Origin: Triticum aestivum
Taxonomy: Eukaryota; Streptophyta; Magnoliopsida; Poales; Poaceae
DNA length: 64,000 nucleotides
Assembly (NCBI RefSeq): GCF_018294505.1
Contig: NC_057800.1
Location: forward strand, 475,389,037-475,453,036
Reading direction: 5' to 3'
How positions within the stretch are numbered: position 1 is the first letter of the stretch; every line of letters starts with the position of its first letter. The position numbers and the translations under genes were made by a program. This document shows positions 1 to 12,600 of this stretch, piece by piece. The notes beneath the pieces were generated by a model that saw nothing but the letters and a program-made list of their open reading frames with translations, had not been told where the DNA came from and searched no databases.

Positions 1-886
1 CAAGGCAAGTAACACTTTGATCATATCCCATCATTACCCAGTTTTTATGCATTAGTTCCAACCCTCACACATTGCATGAGTAGGATTTGATAACTTGTGG
101 GTGTTGGGAAGTAGTTGTTGAGGTAGGAACCTATTGTCTTGTATTCAAACCCTGGGTGTTACTACGTTATGCTTATACTACTATGCTATGCTCGTAGACG
201 TTGATTGGTTAGAGAGATTCATGAAAGATGTGAGAGTTATTATTAATTAAGGGAACTTAAGGTGGCTACTTCAATACACATCTGGATGGATTGGTTGTGG
301 GCACCTAGGGATATACCAGTGTTGTCTGAGGAGATCCCGGGGAACCCGTGTGATCATCCTATGGTTCTCCACCCAGGCTCAAAGGGATCATAATGTTATT
401 CATGCTAGAATCTTTAGTGTGCAGCCACAAGCCATTATGGGCTCTGGCATAGTTGAGTAAGTTGTGGGAATCGCTTCCATGGTGGGCTAGCACATGTAGG
501 GGAATTGTAGGTGTACCGGCCTATCTATCGGTTAAGGGGACCTCTTCGGAAAGACTGTGTCTCAGTCATCCGTTTCTCAAACATCATGTAGTGCGAGAAA
601 TACAGCTGAGGAGATCGAGTCTTGTGGGGAAAAGTGTGCAAACCTCTGCAGAGTGTACAATCTAATCATGGTTAGCCATGTCCCCGATTATGGACATCTT
701 GAGTATCTGGTACTTGAATTATTATGTTGATCTCATCACTTTACTTAAGTAATTTGTCATGTTATTAAATTTTAATTTTGGGATTGAGTTGGGGTTACCT
801 TCTCAATATTTTATTTTCAACACAATTTGTAGTTAAATAAAACATATTCCTTTGTTGTAGGGAAAAACTAGCTTTATGCAAATGAT
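1..886 (-). repeat. Gypsy LTR fragment (distal part, cut by window edge)
   Basis: This stretch has no coding capacity. It is read as the continuation of the LTR seen at 9275-9680, because the Copia element between them is flanked by a 5-bp target duplication and so was inserted into one contiguous sequence. The composition and style (unique, mildly AT-rich, long LTR text) fit a large Gypsy LTR. The left end lies outside the window. Orientation is inferred from the minus-strand primer-binding site of the same element at 13460-13473. Confidence 0.55.
882..886. repeat. Target-site duplication ATGAT (left)
   Basis: ATGAT directly precedes the TG of the left Angela-like LTR and is repeated at 9270-9274 directly after the CA of the right LTR. 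This proves the ends of the 887-9269 insertion. Confidence 0.95.
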
Positions 887-2638
887 TGTTGGGGAACGTA
901 GGAGAAATTCAAAATTTTCCTACGTGTCACCAAGATCTATCTATGGAGAAACCAGCAACGAGGGGAAGGAGAGTGCATCTACATACCCTTGTAGATCGCT
1001 AAGCGGAAGCGTTCAAGAGAACGGGGTTGAAGGAGTCGTACTCATCGTGATTCAAATCACCGGAGATCCTAGCGCCGAACGGACGGCACCTCCGCGTTCA
1101 ACACACGTACAGCCCGGTGACGTCTCCCATGCCTTGATCCAGCAAGGAGAGAGGGAGAGGTTGAGGAAGACTCCATCCAGCAGCAGCACAACGGCGTGGT
1201 GGTGGTGGAGGAGCGTGGCTAGAAGAGGAGGAAGAAGAGACGCAGGGCTGCACCAATGAGAGATCGAATCGCGTGTTATGGGCAACCCTTGGCCTCACTA
1301 TATATAGGGGAGAGGGAGGAGGGTGCACCCCCTCTAGGGTTCCCACCCTAGGGGGTGCGGCAGCCCTAGATGGGAAAGGGGCGGCGGCCAAAGGGAGGAT
1401 TCCCTCCCCCCCAAGGCACCTAGGAGGTGCCTTCCCCTCCTAGGACTCTTCCTTAGGGTTCCCCCTTCACCCTAGGCGCATGGGCCATGAGGGAAGTGGC
1501 GCCCCAGCCCACTTTGGGCTGGATCCCTTCCCACTTCAGCCCATGGGACCCTCCGGGATAGGTGGCCCCACCCGGTGGGCCCCCGGGACCCTTCCGGTGG
1601 TCCCGGTACAATATCGATGACCCCGAAACTTGTCCCGATGGCCGAAACAGGACTTCCTATATATAAATCTTTACCTCCGGACCATTCCGGAACTCCTCAT
1701 GACGTCCGGGATCTCATCCGGGACTCCGAACAACATTCGGTCACCACATACAAGCTTCCTTTATAACCCTAGCGTCATCGAACCTTAAGTGTGTAGACCC
1801 TACGGGTTCGGGAGACATGTAGACATGACCGAGACGTTCTCCGGTCAATAACCAACAGCGGGATCTGAATACCCATGTTGGCTCCCACATGTTCCACGAT
1901 GATCTCATCGGATGAACCACGATGTCAAGGACTTAATCAATCCCGTATGCAATTCCCTTTGTCTAGCGGTATTGTACTTGCCCGAGATTCGATCGTCGGT
2001 ATACCGATACCTTGTTCAATCTCGTTACCGGCAAGTCTCTTTACTCGTTCCGTAACACATCATCCCGTGATCAACTCCTTGATCACATTGTGCACATTAT
2101 GATGATGTCCTACCGAGTGGGCCCAGAGATACCTCTCCGTTTACACGGAGTGACAAACCCAGTCTCGATTTGTGCCAACCCAACAGACACTTTCGGAGAT
2201 ACCTGTAATGCACCTTTATAGCCACCCAGTTACGTTGTGACGTTTGGTACACCCAAAGCATTCCTACGGTATCCGGGAGTTGCACAATCTCATGGTCTAA
2301 GGAAAAGATACTTGACATTAGAAAAGCTTTAGCATACGAACTACACGATCTTTGTGCTAGGCTTAGGATTGGGTCTTGTCCATCACATCATTCTCCTAAT
2401 GATGTGATCCCGTTATCAACGACATCCAATGTCCATAGCCAGGAAACCATGACTATCTGTTGATCACAACGAGCTAGTCAACTAGAGGCTCACTAGGGAC
2501 ATATTGTGGTCTATGTATTCACACATGTATTACGATTTCCGGATAATACAGTTATAGCATGAATAAAAGACTATTATCATGAACAAAGAAATATAATAAT
2601 AACACTTTTATTATTGCCTCTAGGGCATATTTCCAACA
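887..2638 (-). repeat. Angela-like 3' LTR
   Basis: 1752-bp terminal repeat, about 99% identical to 7517-9269. TATA-like runs TATATATA occur near 1299-1306 and 1659-1666. The first would be read as TATATATAG on the minus strand and is the better promoter candidate in the equivalent 5' LTR. All open frames inside (for example 876-1259) recur in both LTRs and look fortuitous. Confidence 0.95.
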
Positions 2639-2651
2639 GTCTCCCACTTGC
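2639..2651 (-). promoter_or_regulatory. Copia polypurine tract
   Basis: Read on the minus strand this is GCAAGTGGGAGAC, ending directly at the TG of the 3' LTR. It is the expected plus-strand primer site of a BARE1-type element. Confidence 0.85.
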
Positions 2652-2839
2652 ACTAGAGTCAATAATCTAGTTCACATCACCATGTGATTAACACTGACAG
2701 GTCACATCACCATGTGACCAACATCCAAAGAGTTTACTAGTGTCATTAAACTAGTTCACATCATCATGTGATTAAGACTCAATGAGTTCCGGGGTTTGAT
2801 CATGTTCTGCTTGTGAGAGAGGTTTTAGTCAACGGATCT

Positions 2840-4316
2840 GTAACATTCAGATCCGTATGTACTTCGCAAATCTCTAGGTCATATTGTAAATGCTGCTTCC
2901 ACGCTCCACTTGGAGCTATTCCAAATGGTTGCTTCACTATATGTATCCGGTTTGCTACTCAGAGTCATTCGGATAGGTGTTAAAGCTTGCATCGACGTAA
3001 CCCTTTACGTCGAACTCTTTATCACCTCCATAATCGAGAAACATATCCTTATTCCTCTAAGGATAACTTTGACCGCTATCTGGTGATCCACTCCTTGATC
3101 ACCTTTGTACCCTCTTGCCAGACATGTGGCAAGGCACACATCAGGTGCGGTACTCAGCATAGCATACTGCAGAGCCTACGTCTAAAGCATAGGGGACGAC
3201 CTTCGTCCTTTCTCTCTTTTCTGCCGTGGTCGAGCTTTAAGTCTTAACTTCATACCTTACATCTCAGGCAAGAACTCCTTCTTTAACTGATCCATCTTGA
3301 ACACCTTCAAGATCATGTCAAGGTATATGCTCATTTGAAAGTTCCATTAAGCGTTTTGATCTATCCTTATAGATCTTGATGCTCAATGCTCAAGTAGCTT
3401 AATCCAGGCTTTCCATTGAAAAACACTTTCCAAATAACCCTATATACTTTCCAAAAATTCTACGTCATTTCTGATCCATAACATGTCAACAACATATACT
3501 CATCAGAAATTCTATAGTGCTCCCACTCACTTCTTTGGAAATACAAGTTTCTCATAAACTTTGTATAAACCCAAAATCTTTGATCATCTTATCAAAGTGC
3601 ATATTCCAACTCCGAGATGCTTACTCCAGTCCTTAGAAGGATCGCTAGAGCCAGCATAGCTTTTAGCATCCCTTAGGATTGACAAAACTTTTCTGATTGT
3701 ATCACATACAACTTTTCCTTACGAAAGTTGGTAAGGAAACTCGTTTTGACATCCATCTGCCAGATTTCATAAATGCAGCTTATGCTAACATGATTCCGAC
3801 GGACTTAAGCATTGCTACGGATGAGAAAATCTCATCGTAGTCAACTCCTTGAACTTGTGAAAAACTCTTCGCCACAAGTCGAGCTTTATTGATAGTGACA
3901 TTACCATCCACGTCCGTCTTCTTCTTAAAAAATCCATTTATCTCAATGGCTTGCCGATCATCGGGCAAGTCCACCAAAGTCCATGCTTTGTTCTGATACA
4001 TGGATCCTATCTCGGATTTCATGGCTTCTAACCATTTGTTGGAATTTGGGCCCACCATCGCTTCTCCATAGCTCGTAGGTCCATTGTTGTCTAGCAACAT
4101 GACCTTCAAGACAGGATTACTGTACCACTCTGAAGTAGTACGTATCCTTGTCACCCTACGAGGTACGGTAGTGACTTGATCCGAAACTTCACGATCACTA
4201 TCATAAGCTTCTACTTCAATTGGTGTAGGTGCCACAGGAACAACTTCTTGTGCCCTGCTACACACTTGTTGAAGTGATGGTTCAATAACCTCATCAAGTC
4301 TCCACCATCCTCCCAC
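2840..4316 (-). pseudogene. Copia reverse transcriptase / RNase H remnant
   Basis: The longest open piece (178 codons, 4316 down to 3780) has the start of the Copia-type RT domain: a conserved W-x-x-A-x-x-x-E stretch (KWLEAMKSEIGSMYQNKAW), a LPDD-like segment, FKKKTDVDGNV and KARLVAKSFSQVQGVDYDE. Beyond 3780 the homology continues to about 2840 in several frames, with RT C-terminal and RNase H-like segments (YTDAS-like region near 3000) broken by many stops. In an active element this part copies RNA into DNA and degrades the template. Here it cannot be translated. It is followed by the polypurine tract and 3' LTR, as expected for a Copia gene order with RT/RNase H last. Confidence 0.85.
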
Positions 4317-5689
4317 TCATTTCTTTCGAGAGAAATCTTTCCTCGAGAAAGGACCCGATTCAAGAAACAATCCATATTGCTTTCGGATCTGAATTAGGAG
4401 GTATACCCAACTATTTTGGGTGTCCTATGAAGATGCATTTTATCCGCTTTGGGTTCGAGCTTATCAACCTGAAACTTTTCACATAAGCGTCGCAGCCCCA
4501 AACCATTAATAAATGACAACATAGGTTTCTCTAAACCGGTGTCATCTCAACGGAATTACGTGGTACCCTATTAAAGTGAGTGCGGTTGTCTCTAATGCTT
4601 AATCCATGAACGATAGTGGTAATTCGATAAGAGACATCATGGTACCCACCATATCCAATAGGGTGCAACTATGATGTTCGGACACACCACCACACTATGG
4701 TGTTCCAGGCGGTATTAATTGTGAAACAATTTCCACAATGTCTTAATTGCGTGCCAAAACTCGTAACTCAGATATTCATCTCTATGATCATATCATAGAC
4801 ATTTTATCCTCTTGTCACAATGATCTTCTACTTCACTCTGAAATTACTTGAACCGTTCAATAATTCAGACTTGTGTTTCATCAAAAAATATTCTCAACAT
4901 CTACTCGAATCATCTGTGAAGTAAGAACATAACGATATTCACTGCATGCCTCAGCACTCATTGGACTGCACACATCAAAATGTGTTACTTCCAACAAGTT
5001 GCTATCTTGTTCCGTCTTACTAAAACGAGGCTTTCAGTCATCTTGCCCATGTGGTATGATTTGCATGTCTCAAGTGATTCAAAATCAAGTGAGTTCAAAT
5101 GGTCCATTTGCATGGAGTTTCTTCATGCATATACACCAATAGACATGGTTCGCATGTCTCAAACTTTTCAAAAACGAGTGAGTCCAAAGATCCATCAACA
5201 TGGAGCTTCTTCATGCGTTTTATACCATTATGACTTACATGGCAGTGCCACAAGTAAGTGGTACTATCATTGCTATCTTATATCTTTTGGCATAAAAAAT
5301 GTGTATCACTACGATCGAGATTCAATAAACCATTCCTTTAGGTGCAAGACCACTAAAGGTTTTATTCATATAAATAGAGTAACCATTATTCTCCTTAAAT
5401 GAATAACCGTATTGGGATAGACATAATCCAATCATGTCTATGCTCAACGCAAGCACCAAATGACAATAATTCAGGTTTAATACTAATCTTGATGGTAGAG
5501 GGAGCGTGCGATGTTTGATCACATCAAACTTGGAAACACTTCCAACACATATCGCCAGCTCACCTTTAGCTAGTCTCCGTAGCTCTTTTATTTCGAGTTA
5601 CTAACACTTAGCAACCAAACCGGTATCTTATACCCTGGTGCTACTAGGAGTACTAGTAAAGTACACATTAACATAATGTATATTCAATA
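4317..5689 (-). pseudogene. Degenerate Copia protease/integrase region
   Basis: This 1.4-kb stretch lies between the gag remnant and the RT remnant, where Copia elements carry protease and integrase. No open frame is longer than about 60 codons on the minus strand, and I could not identify the HHCC or DDE residues by eye. It is called from position and from the continuity of the element, with frames destroyed by stops and small indels. Confidence 0.5.
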
Positions 5690-6189
5690 TACTTCTATCG
5701 ACCTTGCCAGCCTTCTCATCTACCAAGTATCTAGGGTAATTCCGCTCTAGTGGCTGTTCCCTTATTACAGAAGCACTTAGTCTTGGGTTTGGGTTCAACC
5801 TTGGGTTTCTTTACTAGAGCAACAACTGATTTGCCGTTTCATGAAGTATCCCTTTGTTCCCTTGCCCTTCTTGAAACTAGTGGTTTCACCAACCATCAAC
5901 AATTGATGCTCCTTCTTGATTTCTACTTTCGCGGTGTCAAACATCACGAATATTTCAAGGATCATCATATCTATCCCTGATATGTTATAGTTCATCACGA
6001 AGCTCTAGCAGCTTGGTGGCAATGACTTTGGGGAAACATCACTATCTCATCTGGAAGATCAACTCCCACTCGATTCAAGTGATTGTTGCACTCAGACAAT
6101 CTGAGCACAAGCTCAACGATTGAGCTTTTCTCCCTTAGTTTGCAGGCTAAGAAAATCGTCGGAGGTCTTATACCTCTTGACGTGGGCAC
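5690..6189 (-). pseudogene. Copia gag remnant (nucleocapsid side)
   Basis: Minus-strand pieces at 6189-5995 and 5998-5795 resemble BARE1-type Gag: a segment rich in leucine and charged residues, then KVEIKKEHQLLMVGETTSFK followed by a lysine/glycine-rich stretch, which in this family directly precedes the zinc knuckle. Downstream (about 5790-5690) a cysteine pair and a YLVDEKAGK-like segment correspond to the end of the knuckle and the start of the protease. The two pieces lie in different frames, so Gag is broken. In live elements Gag packages the RNA into virus-like particles. Confidence 0.7.
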
Positions 6190-7497
6190 GAGCCTGAAAT
6201 CCCAATTTCAGCCCTCGAAACATCTCATATGTTCCGCGATGTTTCGAAAAACGTCTTTGGTGCCTCTACTTAAACAATTTAACTGAACTATCACGTAGTT
6301 ATCAAAACGTGTATGTCCGATGTTCGCAACATCCACAAACGACGTTTGGGGTTCAGCACACTAAGCGGTGCATTAAGGACATAAGCTTTCTACTGATCGC
6401 AGAATCGCTACTATCAACTTTCAACTATAATTTTCTCTAGGAACATATCTAAACAGTAGAACTATAGCGCGAGCTACGACATAATTTGCAAAAGGTCTTT
6501 TGACTATGTTCAGGATAATTAAGTTCATCTTATGAACTCCCACTCAGATAGACATCCCTCTAGTCATCTAAGTGATTACATGATCCGAGTCAACTAGGCC
6601 GTGTCCGATCATCACGTGAGACGGACTAGTCATCATCGAACATCTTCATGTTGATCGTATCTACTATACGACTCATGCTCGACCTTTCGGTCTCCGTGTT
6701 CCAAGGCCATGTCTGTACATGCTAGGCTCTTCAAGTTAACCCTAAGTGTATTGCATGTGTAAATCTGTCTTACACCCGTTGTATGTGAACATAAGGATCT
6801 ATCACACCCGATCATCACGTGGTGCTTCGAAACGACGAACTGTAGCAACGGTGCACAGTTAGGGGAGAACACTTCTTGAAATTGTTGTAAGGGATCATCT
6901 TATTTACTAGCGTCGTTCTAAGTAAACAAGATGCATAAACATGATAAACATCACATGCAATCAAATAGTGACATGATATGGCCAATATCATTTTGCTCCT
7001 TTTGATCTCCATCTTCGGGCTCCATGATCATCTATTACAAGAACATGATCAATCTCATACATCACATATATCATTCATCACATCCTTTTGGCCATATCAC
7101 ATCACATAGCATACCCTGCAAAAACAAGTTAGACGTCCTCTAATTGTTGTTTGCATGTTTTACGTGGCTGGTATGGGTTTCTAGCAAGAACGTTTCTTAC
7201 CTACGCAAAACCACAACGTGATATGCCAATTGCTATTTACCCTTCATAAGGACCCTTTTCATCGAATCTGTTCCGACTGAAGTGGGAGAGACTGGCACCC
7301 GCTAGCCACCTTATGCACCAAGTGCATGTCAGTCGGTGGAACCTGTCTCACGTAAGAGTACGTGTAAGGTCGGTCCGGGCCGCTTCATCCCACAATACCA
7401 TCGAAACAAGATTGGACTAGTAACGGTAAGCATATTGTACAAAATCAACACCCACAACTACTTTGTGTTCTACTCGTGCAAAGAATCTACGCAATAG
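6190..7497 (-). pseudogene. Angela-like leader and 5' gag region, decayed
   Basis: This 1.3 kb lies between the primer-binding site and the recognisable gag piece, where the untranslated leader and the Gag N-terminus are expected. Only short open frames occur (at most 79 codons) and none is convincing. I see no separate insertion here. Confidence 0.45.
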
Positions 7498-7515
7498 ACC
7501 TAGCTCATGATGCCA
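7498..7515 (-). promoter_or_regulatory. Copia primer-binding site (tRNA-iMet type)
   Basis: Minus-strand TGGCATCATGAGCTAGGT begins one base after the 5' LTR. It matches the usual Copia pattern TGGTATCAGAGC imperfectly (T-to-C and a small insertion), so priming may be weakened. Confidence 0.75.
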
Positions 7516-7516
7516 C

Positions 7517-9269
7517 TGTTGGGGAACGTAGCAGAAATTCAAAATTTTCCTACGTGTCACCAAGATCTATCTATGGAGAAACCAGCAACGAGGGGAAGGA
7601 GAGTGCATCTACATACCCTTGTAGATCGCTAAGCGGAAGCGTTCAAGAGAACGGGGTTGAAGGAGTCATACTCGTCGTGATTCAAATCACCGGAGATCCT
7701 AGCGCCGAACGGATGGCACCTCCGCGTTCAACACACGTACAGCCCGGTGACGTCTCCCATGCCTTGATCCAGCAAGGAGAGAGGGAGAGGTTGAGGAAGA
7801 CTCCATTCAGCAGCAGCACAACGGCGTGGTGGTGGTGGAGGAGCGTGGCTAGAAGAGGAGGAAGAAGAGACGCAGGGCTGCACCAATGAGAGATCGAATC
7901 GCGTGTTATGGGCAGCCCTTGGCCTCACTATATATAGGGGAGAGGGAGGAGGGTGCGCCCCCTCTAGGGTTCCCACCCTAGGGGGTGCGGCAGCCCTAGA
8001 TGGGAAAGGGGCGGCGGCCAAAGGGAGGATTCCCTCCCCCCCAAGGCACCTAGGAGGTGCCTTCCCCTCCTAGGACTCTTCCTTAGGGTTCCCCCTTCAC
8101 CCTAGGTGCATGGGCCATGAGGGAAGTGGCGCCCCAGCCCACTTTGGGCTGGATCCCTTCCCACTTCAGCCCATGGGACCCTCCGGGATAGGTGGCCCCA
8201 CCCGGTGGGCCCCCGGGACCCTTCCGGTGGTCCCGGTACAATACCGATGACCCCGAAACTTGTCCCGATGGCCGAAACAGGACTTCCTATATATAAATCT
8301 TTACCTCTGGACCATTCCGGAACTCCTCGTGACGTCCGGGATCTCATCCGGGACTCTGAACAACATTCGGTAACCACATACAAGCTTCCTTTATAACCCT
8401 AGCGTCATCGAACCTTAAGTGTGTAGACCCTACGGGTTCGGGAGACATGTAGACATGACCGAGACGTTCTCCGGTCAATAACCAACAGCGGGATCTGGAT
8501 ACCCATGTTGGCTCCCACATGTTCCACGATGATCTCATCGGATGAACCACGATGTCAAGGACTTAATCAATCCCGTATGCAATTCCCTTTGTCTAGCGGT
8601 ATTGTACTTGCCCGAGATTCGATCATCGGTATACCGATACCTTGTTCAATCTCGTTACCGGCAAGTCTCTTTACTCGTTCCGTAACACATCATCCCGTGA
8701 TCAACTCCTTGATCACATTGTGCACATTATGATGATGTCCTACCGAGTGGGCCCAGAGATACCTCTCCGTTTACACGGAGTGACAAATCCCAGTCTCGAT
8801 TTGTGCCAACCCAACAGACACTTTCGGAGATACCTGTAATGCACCTTTATAGCCACCCAGTTACGTTGTGACGTTTGGTACACCCAAAGCATTCCTACGG
8901 TATCCGGGAGTTGCACAATCTCATGGTCTAAGGAAAAGATACTTGACATTAGAAAAGCTTTAGCATACGAACTACATGATCTTTGTGCTAGGCTTAGGAT
9001 TGGGTCTTGTCCATCACATCATTCTCCTAATGATGTGATCCCGTTATCAACGACATCCAATGTCCATAGCCAGGAAACCATGACTATCTGTTGATCACAA
9101 CGAGCTAGTCAACTAGAGGCTCACTAGGGACATATTGTGGTCTATGTATTCACACGTGTATTACGATTTCCGGATAATACAGTTATAGCATGAATAAAAG
9201 ACTATTATCATGAACAAAGAAATATAATAATAACACTTTTATTATTGCCTCTAGGGCATATTTCCAACA
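7517..9269 (-). repeat. Angela-like 5' LTR
   Basis: 1753 bp, near-identical copy of 887-2638, followed by the second ATGAT (9270-9274). Relative to the left LTR it has one extra base near 8788 and scattered, mostly transition, differences. Confidence 0.95.
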
Positions 9270-9274
9270 ATGAT
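9270..9274. repeat. Target-site duplication ATGAT (right)
   Basis: Second copy of the 5-bp duplication made when the Copia element inserted. Confidence 0.95.
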
Positions 9275-9680
9275 AACCATAGAGCCTCCACCAGCCATAT
9301 ATGCATGTAGTGATAGTTATTTTGTTCATTGCTCTATAGTGTTATCTTGCCAGCATATTCCACGTGCTGACCAACACGGCCGCAACGTATTATGTTGCAG
9401 AATTTTTAGATGAAGAGTAAGATGCGCTAGGTCGTTGTCATGCACTCAGTATTGCCGTGGAGTTGGATGGACTCATTTATCTTTGATACTTCCGCAGTTA
9501 TCTTATTTAGATGGTCTTCGGCCATATTATTGTAATAAGTACTCTTTTTGAGACACTCGATGTAATAAGTGTGTGATTGAACTTTGTTATAATTCCTTGA
9601 GTATTGTTTGTGTCAGCAATACCGATACAGGGATGACACTTAAGCACAAAGACTTGACCATCTGAGGTTGGGTCGCTACA
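9275..9680 (-). repeat. Gypsy LTR, terminal part (start of the LTR on the minus strand)
   Basis: The plus strand ends in GGGTCGCTACA. On the minus strand the LTR therefore opens TGTAGCGACCC, a form I recognise from Triticeae Gypsy LTRs. It joins 1-886 once the Copia insertion is removed, giving at least 1.29 kb of LTR. I see no clear polypurine tract at 9681, so the exact boundary is tentative. Confidence 0.6.
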
Positions 9681-12600
9681 GTGCAAAGGTCGATCCCGTT
9701 GATTGATGTCTTCATTTATCTACATCAATGCATCATGAAGTTGTCATTCTTCCTTCAAGATCTTCACTGTACTTACGAAAGGTTAAGGGGGAAGCTCTAT
9801 AAGGACGGATTTTAACAAGATTGAGCATCAGACGGTTAACTCAGGGGAAGAAGCATAAAGTATCTCTCGAGTTAATTACATGAAACACATTGAGAGCATT
9901 ATAAGAGGGTACAAAAGTTTCAAATGGGTAAGCAATTGTTTGATGCATGAAGTAGAGTGTGAAGGGGTTCAGAGCAACGAGAATAAGTATTGTGTCTGAT
10001 ACCAGAATATATCACTAGGAAGGTGGCTCATGAATTACATGCGCACCCAAGCTCGAGGAATAACTTTGGAAACAAATGTGTACAGGAGAGTCAGGTTTTG
10101 ATCCTATGGAACTATGGGTTATGGGCCCACCACGTGGGTTAAAAAGTAGAAAGCACGCCAACAACTTGCACGGTCATGATAGCAAGGCAGGCAAGAGAAT
10201 AGCCTGTTAGTTATGTCGGCAATCATGTCAGTACCAAGGGTGAGGGACGAAGAGAACCATTTTCCTGCTCGTTGAAACGAGGCAGACCAATAGGCAAAGT
10301 ACTCGTCCATCGGTGGTTACCGGAATGTCATCTACAATAGTAATAGGGTCTTACCCATAGAATTGCACACCAAGGTGCTTACATAAGCAGGGAATTTTCT
10401 CTGCTCAAATAAGTTAGATTACTGGAAAGGTTAAACAAAACAATGGAAAGGGAATTATGATTAGTATATTAATCAGACCAACAGAAAGGAAAACATGTTT
10501 ATACCCGAGTATCAAGAGTGATCTTTAGCAAGGAAAGGAAAAACATGATATACATGATAAGGCTCCAAGTATGAAACCATTTAGAAAAAGGGGCAAGGAA
10601 ATTAGGAGGTTTTACCCATACAATGGTGTTTGGATAATTGATCAAGAAAACTCAGCATTGCGCTTCCAATGTTCTTGTTGATGATCGGAGTACCACAGAC
10701 ATGCTTCGGGATAGCATTGACATAATCATCAGTTAAAGGTTGGGCGTTGGGAACACAAAGGATCCATCGGGAATTTTTAGAACATGTCATGCAATTTTAC
10801 CAGGAAAAAGATGAGGATGTGGCCGATGGGTTCAGCAACAATTCGTCAAGATTTCCATAAACATGGATTTCCATGATTAATTGAACAAGGTGATAGCTTT
10901 GGGCATACCAAAGTGTGCGACGTAGTATGTTTGGGGAGAACATCCACAATTAAACAATGATCAAAAAGTGCAACTGGAAATATGGACTAAGTAGCACGAT
11001 CAGTGTTAGAATGGTAATTCAATAACCAATAGACTAAGAATCAAATTATCGACCATTCGTTTCAAAGCAATAGGGTGTATAGAAGTTTTGAATTCACACA
11101 TCATATTTCAATTGTCGGTATTCTGGTTATAAATAACACGGGGACCAAGATATGAACGGAGATGGCGAGAAGTATTACTATATCAAGAATTCTTAAGAGG
11201 TGGTGAAATTGTCACATCATTCTTGGCATAAAATATGGTAATACTCCAAGGTAGAACGTAACATATGTTGGACAGCAAGGACCTCAAGGTACAACACAAA
11301 ACAAGAACAAGTTTTATTTTGGAGGTAAAGCCAGAGTGTTGTTGATGTTAACACAAATCATTGAGGGGCATGGATGGTATTTCTCATCATGAATTCGAAT
11401 GATATCATGGAAGCTCAGAATGTTGATGATGATCACGACACATTTGTCGAGAGATTTCGTGAAGATTTAATCGATCGACGATGACATCAAGTCGAAGGAA
11501 TAATGAAGCGAAAGGTTTTTGGAACCACGAGTCTGACATGAATTCGAAACCAAGCTTGTTGTTTGAGGCGAAATGATAGGACAAGGAATATCAACATAAG
11601 CTTAGCTCATCATCGAAAATTGTGCTCGAGGAAGAAGGACCAGGTAGCACAATTAAAATTTAGCACGATAATGATATAGCCTATCAGGCTAGGAATGACT
11701 TGAAGGATTATTAAACTCGTAAGCAACAAAAAATAGTTAGAGTTATTGAATCAGAGTGTGGAATTGATTCACTTATCGGTGTTCTCGAGTGACAAATAAC
11801 CCAGAACTCAAGGGAAATGTGAAATTGGTGAGAAGCAATACTAGATGAAGACTCATAGGAAGCAACACAGTTCTTTGATATTCTCGAGATGCCGGAGGCT
11901 AATACTCGAAGGAAGATCAAAATAGAGATTGCGGAGATGTATTGATCTACATAAGACAAGTGCTTTAACTTGTCTGAGAAGTGGAATCAAGGAGAAAATA
12001 TGGTCGGAACCATGATTGCAAAGGGATCAATTCACAGACACGAGATGATATTATATCCAGGGGGTAATTATTATTACAAGGAGCTTCCATGATAGGATCT
12101 GCATCGTTCCCATGGGCATGAACACAAAGTTCAAGTTTAACTCCCACTTCTCCAATGCATGACCATTCATTCACTTCTCATTTAAAATGATTTGAGTGTG
12201 AAAACCTACCTAGTGAATTACCAGAGGAGTATGCCCCATGAAAACCTTCGGGTTCACACAGATTAAGGAAGGCAGAGGTTCAAACGATCGAGGCATCGTG
12301 GAAACATATACCGCAAGCTTCAATAGTAAATATCACCAGCTCGAAAGCAGAGCATGGTTGAGAAAGCAGATGATACAATTTACCCAAGGCATTACGTATC
12401 ATGGAAGAACTCACAATGTGATTGAATATGAAGGACACTATCGGATAAAATCCAACAAAGGATCTGGGGGTCCTCAAGGGATCTAATGTGAGCATATGTA
12501 CTCAACCAGAGGAAGAAAGAAAGCAAGGAGATCATATTATAGAAACAACTGACTAATTCAAATCTCAAATGCAAAGGAATTATGATTTCCAAATCAAGGG

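Larger units (their letters stand above)
887..9269 (-). mobile_element. Complete Angela/BARE1-like Copia LTR retrotransposon
   Basis: The element is 8383 bp long, with two LTRs of 1752 and 1753 bp, each starting TG and ending CA on the plus strand, and a perfect ATGAT target duplication. The minus-strand LTR start (TGTTGGAAATATGCCC) and end (CTACGTTCCCCAACA) are those I know from the Triticeae Angela/WIS/BARE1 group. A tRNA-iMet-like primer-binding site lies inside the right LTR and a polypurine tract next to the left LTR, so transcription runs on the minus strand. Internal gag and RT/RNase H pieces are recognisable but carry many stops. By eye the LTRs differ at about 18 bases plus one indel, near 1%. 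Confidence 0.95.

Noticed and set aside
876..1391. Open frames on both strands in the Angela-like LTR (and copies at 7476-8021)
   Set aside because: They sit wholly in LTR sequence, overlap on opposite strands, recur only because the LTR is duplicated, and match no domain.
7498..7515. tRNA genes suggested by primer-binding sites (also 13460, 16036, 21810, 41345, 52324)
   Set aside because: These are only 14-19-base complements of tRNA 3' ends at LTR borders, without cloverleaf sequence around them.
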